A stretch of DNA of 23,336 nucleotides. Origin: JADLBR01 sp020847615. Its GTDB lineage: Bacteria > Verrucomicrobiota > Verrucomicrobiia > JADLBR01. The position numbers and the translations under genes were made by a program. Shown here piece by piece: positions 1-6,649 of this stretch. The stretch lies in NCBI GenBank assembly GCA_026646655.1, contig JAPKHT010000089.1, positions 1-23,336 of the forward strand. Reading direction: 5' to 3'. The first letter of the stretch is position 1; each line of letters opens with the position of its first letter. The notes under the pieces were generated by a model, which saw only the letters and a program-made list of their open reading frames with translations, was not told the DNA's origin and did no database searches.

Positions 1-2
1 CC

Positions 3-92
3 GGCCAGAGCTATGAGATGATTGACCCTCTGCAGACTGAACCAACCCATGGCTATTGGATTCTGGTGTCCCAAACCCCCAGCAGCGTGACG
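3..92 (+). CDS. Fragment of an unrelated secreted-protein gene (probably chimeric contig end)
   Basis: Reading frame 3 is open from the left edge and gives about 30 residues ending near position 92. It contains G-Q-S-Y and then H-G-Y-W-I-L-V, a pattern I associate with the end regions of secreted or surface proteins that carry 'GYW' motifs. It is not in frame with the GH38 gene that follows, whose own frame meets a TGA stop at 88-90. Base composition is visibly lower in GC than the rest of the window. I infer a piece of another gene joined here, either by misassembly or by rearrangement. The function of the fragment is unknown. Confidence 0.35.
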
Positions 93-1506
93 GTCGGGCC
101 GGGTGGCGGCCCAATGCGGGCCGGGTCCAGGGCCCGACCCTGCGGCGCGGGCCGGGGCAGCTTCGTGCGTTGACATATTCAACACCGCGTCATGGCCGCG
201 CGCCGGGTTGGCCCTGATTCCCCACGAATTGTCGGATGCGGGCGACCTCGCGACCGACGCCGGGGGCGAGCCCGTGTTCTCGCAGCGGCTCTCCAGCAGG
301 GAACTGGCCGTCCTGGTGCGCGACATGCCGCCTTTTTCGGGACGACGACTCACCATCTCGCGCGCCCCCGCTTCGTCCGGGCCCGCGATGATCGAGAACC
401 GCGCCTCCGCCGACGCGGCGTCCGCCACGCTCGAGAACGGCAACCTGCGCGTCCGGCTCGACCCCCGGACCGGATCGATCATCGAGCTGCGCGCCAAGGG
501 TATCGACGCCAACCTCGTCGACGCGTCGGGCGGCCACGCGATCAACGACTATCTCTACCTCATCGGGGATGATCCCTCCGATCTCCAGCGCGCCGGCCCG
601 CCGCGCATCACCGTCGGCGAAAGGGGGCCTCTCGTGGCATCGCTGCGGGTCGAATCCGACGCGCCCGGCTGCCATGCGCTCTCGCGCGAGGTCCGCCTCG
701 CGGCCGGCGCGGACCACGCCGAGCTGATCAACACCGTGGACAAGAAACGCATCGCCGCGGCGAGCTATCACGACAGGGAGGGCAAGGAGAGCGTCAACTT
801 CGCTTTCCCCTTCAACGTCCCCGATGGGGAGATGGGGCTCGACGTGCCACTGGCCGTCATCCGCCCCGAGCACGACCAGATGCCCAGCGCGTGCAAGAAC
901 TGGCTGACGGTTGGGCGCTGGGCCGATATCTCCAACAGGGATTACGGCATCACGTGGGTCACGCTCGACGCGCCGCTCGTGCAGGTCGGCGGCATCACGG
1001 CCACGCTGTTGAACTCCCAGACCAACCCCGACGCCTGGCGCAAGAGAATCGAGCCGACGCAGAAGCTCTACGCGTGGGCCATGAACAATCACTGGGGCAC
1101 AAATTATCGCGCGTACCAGGAGGGCCCCGTCACGTTTCGCTTCATCCTGCGGCCCCATCGCGGCACCACGCCCGCCGAGGCATCGCGCTTCGCCACCGGT
1201 CTCAGCCAGCCCCTCGTCGCCCTCCCCGGGCGTGGCGCAGCACCCGGTGCCGCGCCGCTCATCCAGATCGACCCACCCGAGGTCCTCGTCACCGCGCTCA
1301 AACCCAGCGACGATGGCAGGGCCCTCATCCTCCGGTTGCTCGGCGCATCCGCCAAGCCCAGCCATGCGACGCTGACATGGCCCGACCGAAAACCTGGCGC
1401 CCTGTGGTTCAGCGACACCAGCGAGCGCCCCGTCCGAAAATTGGAGGGCCCTATCCCCGTACCCTCTTGGGGCCTCGTGACCGTGCGCGCAGAATTGGCC
1501 GAGTAA
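91..1506 (+). CDS. GH38-type alpha-mannosidase, C-terminal part (5' truncated)
   Basis: This is the C-terminal beta-sandwich portion of a glycoside hydrolase family 38 alpha-mannosidase, which releases alpha-linked mannose from glycans. Family features are F-N-T-A-S-W-P-R close to the fragment's start, then E-N-G-N-L-R-V-R-L-D and G-S-I-I-E-L in the central domain, N-F-A-F-P-F-N-V-P, the C-K-N-W-L-T-V stretch, and D-Y-G-I-T-W-V-T-L-D-A-P. The N-terminal catalytic barrel with its zinc site and nucleophile is absent, because the frame is interrupted by a TGA at 88-90 just where the sequence changes character. About 470 codons remain of a family usually near 800-1000. The ATG-less start near 91-103 is therefore not a real start. 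The stop is TAA at 1504-1506. A long antisense frame over the same bases is a high-GC shadow. The family call is confident; the substrate is not known. Confidence 0.8.
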   Translation, partial: RSGRVAAQCGPGPGPDPAARAGAASCVDIFNTASWPRAGLALIPHELSDAGDLATDAGGEPVFSQRLSSRELAVLVRDMPPFSGRRLTISRAPASSGPAMIENRASADAASATLENGNLRVRLDPRTGSIIELRAKGIDANLVDASGGHAINDYLYLIGDDPSDLQRAGPPRITVGERGPLVASLRVESDAPGCHALSREVRLAAGADHAELINTVDKKRIAAASYHDREGKESVNFAFPFNVPDGEMGLDVPLAVIRPEHDQMPSACKNWLTVGRWADISNRDYGITWVTLDAPLVQVGGITATLLNSQTNPDAWRKRIEPTQKLYAWAMNNHWGTNYRAYQEGPVTFRFILRPHRGTTPAEASRFATGLSQPLVALPGRGAAPGAAPLIQIDPPEVLVTALKPSDDGRALILRLLGASAKPSHATLTWPDRKPGALWFSDTSERPVRKLEGPIPVPSWGLVTVRAELAE

Positions 1507-1536
1507 GTCGGCAGCCAAGATTTGTAATACGTTGAT

Positions 1537-1560
1537 CGATAGGATGTAACGCACCTATCG
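1537..1560. other. 7-bp perfect inverted repeat in the 1507-1764 gap
   Basis: CGATAGG at 1537-1543 is matched by CCTATCG at 1554-1560, leaving a 10-nt loop, 31 nt after the mannosidase stop. No T-run follows, so it is not a standard intrinsic terminator. It could be a factor-binding site or an RNA end-protecting hairpin. The 1507-1764 gap is clearly more AT-rich than its surroundings, and I see no gene in it. Confidence 0.35.
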
Positions 1561-1618
1561 CCAAGGAGGTGCCGTCGGCTTGAATCGGGGGGAGGATTCA
1601 CCACAAAGACAAAACGAT

Positions 1619-1646
1619 TTGACGGATGATTAGTCGTGAATAGATT
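1619..1646 (+). promoter_or_regulatory. Possible sigma-70-type promoter for the FHA gene
   Basis: TTGACG at 1619-1624 is followed after 16 nt by TAGATT at 1641-1646, in the AT-rich gap upstream of the FHA gene. The leader to the ATG at 1765 would be about 110 nt. This is a consensus match by eye only. A second AT-rich hexamer, TATAAA at 1671-1676, lacks a good -35. Confidence 0.3.
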
Positions 1647-1764
1647 GTACTACGTAGGCACAACAAACCGTATAAACCAATCAAAGAGTCCGTTTATGGT
1701 CAGCGATATCGGCGGACAGGAGTGAGAGGGGTGATGCCGCGGGGTTGGTAACGGGAGGTGTATC

Positions 1765-2550
1765 ATGATCGACATGCGGAGGGGCGATGGGGAGTGGGTC
1801 GCGTTGGGCGACTATCTGACGGCGGCGGATCACTTGCAGATCCTGTCGATGCATGGAGAGACGGGGGAACTGGAGATGTCCAACGGCGAATGTCTTGGGA
1901 CGCTGTTCCTGCGGCATGGGGAAGTGGTGGAGGCGGTGTGCGCGCGGTGCCAGGTGACGGGGCTGGACGCGTCGCTGTGCCTGATGTGCATGAGCGAGGG
2001 GAGGTGCCGGTATCGGCGGGCGAATCACGCGCACCCGAACGTGATCCACGAGCCGACGGCGGCGCTGTTACTCGATGCGGCGCGATGGACCGATGAGGGC
2101 AGGAGGCTCTGCCGGCGAGACCGGGTCGCTCGCGGCGAGATCCACGCGGAGTGGGTGCTGCTGATCGATTTTGGGCCCGAGGGACGGGCGGTGCCCCTGG
2201 AGCAACGCAAGTTGCGGATTGGGCGGAGCGGGGAATGCGATGTGGTGGTGCTGATGCGCTCGGTCTCACGGCTCCATGCGGAGATCGAGGCGTCCGGCGA
2301 CAAAGTGATCCTGCGGGATCTGGGCTCCACGAACGGGACCCTGGTGAATGGCCGGCCGATCTGGGAGGCGCACGTGGACCCGGATGACGAGATCCGGTTC
2401 GGTGACGTCCGGGCGAGGCTCGTGACCAAGGCCGACGCGATGACGCTGCGCAAGACCGAGCATCTGCCGGTGACTTCGGTGGTGGGGTACGCGGACACGA
2501 TGCACATCGGTCCGGAGATCCACACGGCGCGCAAAGCGCGGGCGGCGTAG
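1765..2550 (+). CDS. DUF4388 (PATAN-like) plus FHA domain signalling protein
   Basis: The product is a soluble 261-residue regulator with no signal peptide or membrane span. Residues 12-85 fit DUF4388: a G-D-Y-L start, then H-G-E-T-G-E-L, G-T-L-F-L-R-H-G-E-V-V-E-A. This module is usually found in bacterial signalling proteins. It carries two CxxC pairs, C59/C62 and C72/C75, which could bind a metal. Residues 131-220 are an FHA domain that would bind phosphothreonine: G153-R154, S168-R-L-H171, G-S-T-N190-G191-T and N195-G196 are all present. The start is supported by GGGAGG a few bases upstream of the ATG; an ATG three codons further on lacks this. A Ser/Thr kinase partner is expected from the family but none is encoded nearby. 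The gene stands alone between two glycosidase genes, so its target cannot be read from context. Confidence 0.85.
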   Translation: MIDMRRGDGEWVALGDYLTAADHLQILSMHGETGELEMSNGECLGTLFLRHGEVVEAVCARCQVTGLDASLCLMCMSEGRCRYRRANHAHPNVIHEPTAALLLDAARWTDEGRRLCRRDRVARGEIHAEWVLLIDFGPEGRAVPLEQRKLRIGRSGECDVVVLMRSVSRLHAEIEASGDKVILRDLGSTNGTLVNGRPIWEAHVDPDDEIRFGDVRARLVTKADAMTLRKTEHLPVTSVVGYADTMHIGPEIHTARKARAA

Positions 2551-2582
2551 GCCATTCGTAGCCGAGGCCACGCGGCATTGGC

Positions 2583-2605
2583 CAAACGCTGGCGCGTTCG
2601 GCCAC
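2583..2605 (-). repeat. Third, diverged copy of the dispersed palindromic repeat core
   Basis: Read on the minus strand, this contains GGCCGAACGCGCCAGCGTTT, the same core found on the plus strand inside the two longer copies at 6298 and 6531. The core folds on itself (AACGC-GCCA-GCGTT, extendable by a C:G and a G:T pair). Downstream of the core in this orientation, the stem present in the other copies is replaced by a different weak stem (GGCCA with TGGCC, 2570-2584), then GGCTACGAA. It sits 33 bp after the FHA gene stop. Confidence 0.75.
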
Positions 2606-2656
2606 AGGAAGCCGCGAGCGCCCGCGCAAGAGTCCCCGTGGGACGTCGGCGATCCG

Positions 2657-2686
2657 TTGACAGCGCGGTCACCGGTCCCACAAGAT
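2657..2686 (+). promoter_or_regulatory. Possible promoter for the GH129-like gene
   Basis: A perfect TTGACA at 2657-2662 is followed after 18 nt by CAAGAT at 2681-2686, a weak -10. The leader to the ATG at 2721 would be roughly 28 nt and contains the AAGGAG ribosome binding site at 2708-2713. This is support by eye only. Confidence 0.35.
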
Positions 2687-2720
2687 CAGGGGTCCTCAAC
2701 CCCATCCAAGGAGTCCCCCG

Positions 2721-5700
2721 ATGAAACGCGCCCTCCCCTGCCTCCTGCTCGCACTCTCGCTCGCGCCGCGCGGCGGCGCGGAGCCGCTCGCCATCGAGAA
2801 CGCCGTCCTCCGGGTCGAGCTGGACGTGGATTCCGGACGGATCGGAGTGATCGAGAAGGCGGGTGGCCTGGCGTGGGGGCAATCATCGGCGGCGAAGGTC
2901 GCGGCGCCGGTGTACCGGAAACTGGCGGTGGGCAAGACGGACTTCGAGGTCGAGCGCACCTTTGACGCGGGCAAGGGCGTACGCCTGCCGGTGAGGATCC
3001 GCTTTTCGCTGCCGGATGCGGGCGCGCCGGAGCTGCGGGTGGAGGCCAGGGCCGACGACGCCAAGGCGGCGATGGGGGACATGCGTTTCATCGAGCCTTT
3101 CGCGCTCGATGCGCCGCGGGGCGCGCTGGCGGTTGCGGATTACTCCAACGGCCATCTCTATCCCCTGGACGCCGCGCCTTTCCCGAAGAAATCCTTCAGC
3201 GGCGACCGGCTCGATCTGCCCTGGGTGGGCCTGTGCGATCTGGACAGCGGACGGTCGTGCATGCTGTTGCTGGAGACGCCCGATGACGCGTCGATCAGCA
3301 TGCAGGATTTCGCGGGCAAGGACCGGCGCACGCGGGTGGCGCCGCAGGTCATCTGGCGCCCGCAGAAAGGAACGTGGGGATACCCGAGGTCCGTATTATA
3401 TCACTTCGCGCCGAAGGGCGGCTACGTGGCGATCTGCAAGCGGTATCGGGCGTACGCGTCCGGGCGCGGGCTGATCGTGCCCTTCACCGAGAAACTCAAG
3501 AAGACGCCCAACCTGACGCGGCTGTTTGGCGCCCCGGACGTCTGGGGCAACGCGAGCCTGGCGTTCGCGCGCGAGGCGAAGGCCGCGGGCGTGGAGAAGA
3601 TGCTCATCCATGGCAGGCCCGGAAAACCCGACGACATGCGCGCGATCAACGACCTCGGGTATTTGACCAGCGAGTACGACAACTACACCGACATCCTGCC
3701 CACCGAGGACGGGAAAGTGACCAGCAACCGGGCCATCCTGCCGGACCACGCGGTGCTGAAATCCGACAAGGAGCGGATGACGGCGTGGCTGACCTGGGAC
3801 AAGAAGACGCAGTACATGAAGCGGTGCCCGATGCTGTGGGTCGATGCGGCGAGGAACACCGCCGACAAGGTGCTGGCCGAGTGGCCGTTCCTCGGGCGCT
3901 TCATCGACGTGACGACGGCCGAGGGGCTCTACGAGTGCTTTGACGAGAAGCATCCGATGACCAAGGTGCAGAAGCGCGAGTGCGGGCCGGCCCTGCACCG
4001 GGTGTTCCGAGAGCGGGGGCTCGTGATGGGCGGGGAGCACGGGATCTGGTGGTGTCCGCCGGTGGTCGACTACATCGAGGGGATGATGAGCGGCGGCTAC
4101 GCCTCGTGGCCCGCGGGGCACCTCATCCACCCCAAGAGCAAGGAGGAGGAGTTCGAGGGCGCGTGGGGCAAGCTGAAGACCAAGTGGGCCGACTACGAGC
4201 GCTGGGGCATCGGCCACGAGTGGCGCGCGCCGCTGTGGGAGCTCGTCTTCCACGACTGCATCGTCTCCACGTGGTACTGGGGCGACGCCAGCGACTGGCT
4301 GCTCGACGCGGCCCCGGAGATCACGCCGAAGAAAGACGCCTACAACGTGCTCTACGGCACGATCCCGCTCCTCTGGGCCAACGCGGGAGGTTCCTGGGTG
4401 AAGGACCGGGAGATCTTCCTGAGGACGTACCGCAACACCTGCAAGCTGCACGAGGCGATCGCCACGTCGGAACTCCTGTCGCACGAGTTTGTCACGCCCG
4501 ACCACGCGGTGCAGCGGACGCGGTTCGCCGACGGCACCGAGTGCGTCGTGAATTTTGGCGCGCGCCCCCATCGGGCGAGCGTCGGGGGGCGCGACCACCT
4601 GCTGCCGCAGAACGGCTGGGCGGTCAAGGGGCCGTCGATCGAGCAGTCCCTCGCGCTGGAGGGCGAGAGGACCGTCACGCGGATCCGGTCGCGCGGCTAC
4701 GCGTTTACCGACGCGGGCGGGGTCCCGATCACGATGCTGGCCGCGGGCAAGGGATCGCTGCGGGCGACGGTCGGGGCGGCGTCCCCGCGGGTCGCGCTGG
4801 AGCCGGGTGGCTGTGCGTCGGACTGGAGGCCGGAGGGCGCGCTGCTCTACCGGCTCGATGCCGATGGCGTCCCGGGCGACGCGGTGGCCTTCAATGCGAC
4901 CGCCAAGGGCGCGATCGGATTCGGGCCCGCACCCGATGCGGGCTCCTTTCTGCTCCTGTGGGGCGAGGCCGCAAATCGCCCCGATCCTCGCGTGGCGGAG
5001 CTGGGGCTATCCGCGCGCGAACTGCGCCAGGGCGATGTGCTCAAGGCATCCGCGGTGATCGAGAATCCCGGGGGCGCGGCGGCCCAGGCCGTGCCCGTCG
5101 AGTTTCTGGTGGATGGGCACGTCGTCCATCGCGCTGAGGTCGCGATTGGCGCGCGGGGCAAAGCGACCGTGACCGCCGATATCGACACCGGGCGGGCCGA
5201 TGGGGCGCGCAGTGTGGTGGTCGCGGTGAACGCGGCAGGCAAGCAGGCCGAGATAACCGGCCGCAACAACCGCGCGGAGCAGGCCGCGCGCATCGCGCCC
5301 GACTGGTCCCGATGGCCCCATCGCAAGGTGCTCCGGATCGCGGCCGGCGGCGTCGCGCGCGAGGATCAGGTCGTGACCGTGCCCTTCTCCTTCCCGGCGG
5401 GCGCAGACGCGAACTCGCTGCGCGTGGCCGAGGCCGGCGCCGATGGCCAGCCGACGCGATCGATCCCGGCCCAGTTTGACGGGACGGAGCTCTGCTTCAC
5501 GGTGCCCGGTCGCATGGCGCCCGATGAGACCCGGAAACTCCTGCTCCTGTGGCGCGATGCCTCCGACCAGCCGCCGTCGTTGCCGGTCGGGGGCGGTTTC
5601 TGGGTGGCCGAGCGGGATGCGATCGTCACCCCGCGGTACGAGGCGCGCTTCGAGAACGGCTCGATCGCCTCGGTCGCCTCGCGGGCGGCGATGGGTCCCG

Positions 5701-6281
5701 CAAGACCATTCATGGGCCAGATCATCCTATCCTCGCGCGAGACCGGCTGGGGCGATGAAGAGGACGGCAAGGTGGAGCAGTTCACGGTGGAGCACGCGGG
5801 TCCCGTGCGGACGGTCATCCGGGTGAGGAAGTCGCTGAAGGCCGGGGTCTCCTACGAGAAGCGGCACGCCTTCTACCCCTCGCACTTCGATGTCGAGATC
5901 TCCGTCAACAGGCCCGCGGGCGGGCTCTACTCGCGGGCCCATTATCAGGCGGAGGGCGCATACGCCGATGACAAGGGCAACGGCGCCAAGGTCGATGGGG
6001 AGGGCGGCGGCGAGAATATCTATGGAAAGAACCCGCGACCGAAATGGTATGCGGTCTTCGCGAAGGACTGGGCGCACTCCTGTGTGGCGCTATCGGCCTT
6101 CGACAACATCGCCTATTGGGACGCGGGCAGCCAGTGGGGCGCCATCGGATTCACGGTCGCAGGGGCACGCACCAACGACGTTCGCCTGGCCTACGTCTTT
6201 CACGGGGGGGCATCGGACGCGCGCTTTGCCGAGGAGGATCACCGCAGGCTGACGACCCCCGTGGCGGTGACGTGGGAGTAG
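2721..6281 (+). CDS. Secreted multidomain GH129/GH101-like glycosidase
   Basis: The 1186-residue protein has a short Sec-type signal (M-K-R, a hydrophobic L-rich core, G-G-A cut near residue 20). Residues 21-240 form a beta-sandwich like that preceding the barrel in GH129/GH101 enzymes. Residues about 245-600 look like the catalytic barrel, with F-I-D396-V as candidate nucleophile and G-G-E439-H-G as candidate acid/base. A small beta domain follows. Residues about 757-860 resemble a CARDB-type Ig-like domain, and 865-1186 are a C-terminal beta-rich region I do not recognise. Known GH129 and GH101 members release alpha-linked GalNAc, for example from mucin-type glycans; the substrate here is inferred only. 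AAGGAG lies 7 nt before the ATG. The gene is followed by a repeat-rich non-coding zone. A related family once called DUF5696 is the main alternative label. Confidence 0.65.
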   Translation: MKRALPCLLLALSLAPRGGAEPLAIENAVLRVELDVDSGRIGVIEKAGGLAWGQSSAAKVAAPVYRKLAVGKTDFEVERTFDAGKGVRLPVRIRFSLPDAGAPELRVEARADDAKAAMGDMRFIEPFALDAPRGALAVADYSNGHLYPLDAAPFPKKSFSGDRLDLPWVGLCDLDSGRSCMLLLETPDDASISMQDFAGKDRRTRVAPQVIWRPQKGTWGYPRSVLYHFAPKGGYVAICKRYRAYASGRGLIVPFTEKLKKTPNLTRLFGAPDVWGNASLAFAREAKAAGVEKMLIHGRPGKPDDMRAINDLGYLTSEYDNYTDILPTEDGKVTSNRAILPDHAVLKSDKERMTAWLTWDKKTQYMKRCPMLWVDAARNTADKVLAEWPFLGRFIDVTTAEGLYECFDEKHPMTKVQKRECGPALHRVFRERGLVMGGEHGIWWCPPVVDYIEGMMSGGYASWPAGHLIHPKSKEEEFEGAWGKLKTKWADYERWGIGHEWRAPLWELVFHDCIVSTWYWGDASDWLLDAAPEITPKKDAYNVLYGTIPLLWANAGGSWVKDREIFLRTYRNTCKLHEAIATSELLSHEFVTPDHAVQRTRFADGTECVVNFGARPHRASVGGRDHLLPQNGWAVKGPSIEQSLALEGERTVTRIRSRGYAFTDAGGVPITMLAAGKGSLRATVGAASPRVALEPGGCASDWRPEGALLYRLDADGVPGDAVAFNATAKGAIGFGPAPDAGSFLLLWGEAANRPDPRVAELGLSARELRQGDVLKASAVIENPGGAAAQAVPVEFLVDGHVVHRAEVAIGARGKATVTADIDTGRADGARSVVVAVNAAGKQAEITGRNNRAEQAARIAPDWSRWPHRKVLRIAAGGVAREDQVVTVPFSFPAGADANSLRVAEAGADGQPTRSIPAQFDGTELCFTVPGRMAPDETRKLLLLWRDASDQPPSLPVGGGFWVAERDAIVTPRYEARFENGSIASVASRAAMGPARPFMGQIILSSRETGWGDEEDGKVEQFTVEHAGPVRTVIRVRKSLKAGVSYEKRHAFYPSHFDVEISVNRPAGGLYSRAHYQAEGAYADDKGNGAKVDGEGGGENIYGKNPRPKWYAVFAKDWAHSCVALSAFDNIAYWDAGSQWGAIGFTVAGARTNDVRLAYVFHGGASDARFAEEDHRRLTTPVAVTWE

Positions 6282-6297
6282 ACCTGACGCAGAAGTG

Positions 6298-6369
6298 GCG
6301 AATCGCATCCCGCGGCCGAACGCGCCAGCGTTTGACCGCCGATCGCCCGAGGCGTACGGCTGCGTTTTC
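6298..6369 (+). repeat. 72-bp dispersed repeat, copy A
   Basis: This copy aligns without gaps to 6531-6602 with 64 of 72 bases identical (my count). It contains the core GGCCGAACGCGCCAGCGTTT, then a GCCG...CGGC stem around the loop CCGAG, and ends with GTTTTC. In this copy the stem has two central mismatched positions (GCCGATCGC against GCGTACGGC). It starts 17 bp after the GH129-like gene. The whole 6282-6649 gap between convergent genes contains no credible ORF, only these elements. Confidence 0.85.
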
Positions 6370-6420
6370 GACGCCGGCAGGTGAGCGTCCGGGGCACGGG
6401 ACGGAGCGGTTCATGCGGAT

Positions 6421-6486
6421 GCCGCCTGACGGCGGCACTACGAGCCAAAAGCTGCGGGAACGTTCGTAGTGCTGCCTTCAGGCAGC
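6421..6486. repeat. 66-nt composite palindrome (REP/BIME-like)
   Basis: Two 23-nt arms, 6421-6443 and 6464-6486, are inverted copies of each other at 20 of 23 positions around a 20-nt spacer. Each arm also contains its own hairpin: GCCGCC-TGAC-GGCGGC at 6421-6436 and GCTGCCT-TC-AGGCAGC at 6471-6486. The inner ends of the arms are ACTACGA and TCGTAGT. It lies between the two 72-bp repeat copies. Such nested symmetry resembles REP/BIME elements. No T-run is present, so a simple terminator is unlikely. Confidence 0.8.
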
Positions 6487-6530
6487 CCCGGCCCACCCGA
6501 AGTGCTCCCGGCAGGGCTGGCTCGAAAACC

Positions 6531-6602
6531 GCGGATCGCATCCCGTGGCCGAACGCGCCAGCGTTTGACCGCCGATCGCTTGAGGCGATCGGCTATGTTT
6601 TC
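6531..6602 (+). repeat. 72-bp dispersed repeat, copy B, with perfect 9-bp stem
   Basis: Same element as 6298-6369. Here the variable stem is perfect: GCCGATCGC at 6571-6579 and GCGATCGGC at 6585-6593 around a TTGAG loop. It is followed by GGCTATGTTTTC. The copy ends 48 bp before the glpD stop codon, which lies on the other strand. Confidence 0.85.
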
Positions 6603-6649
6603 AACCCCCGGTGGTGCCCCGCACGCGTCGCTGCGCGAGGTTTCTATTT

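Noticed and set aside
190..1554. 454-codon open frame on the minus strand opposite the mannosidase fragment
   Set aside because: It is antisense to a clear GH38 C-terminal sequence, has repetitive R/G/D/E-rich composition and no family motif. This is a usual shadow in high-GC DNA.
6282..6649. CRISPR array or insertion sequence in the repeat zone
   Set aside because: Only two long copies are present, with no regular spacers, no terminal inverted repeats around a transposase and no cas genes. A REP-like element fits better.
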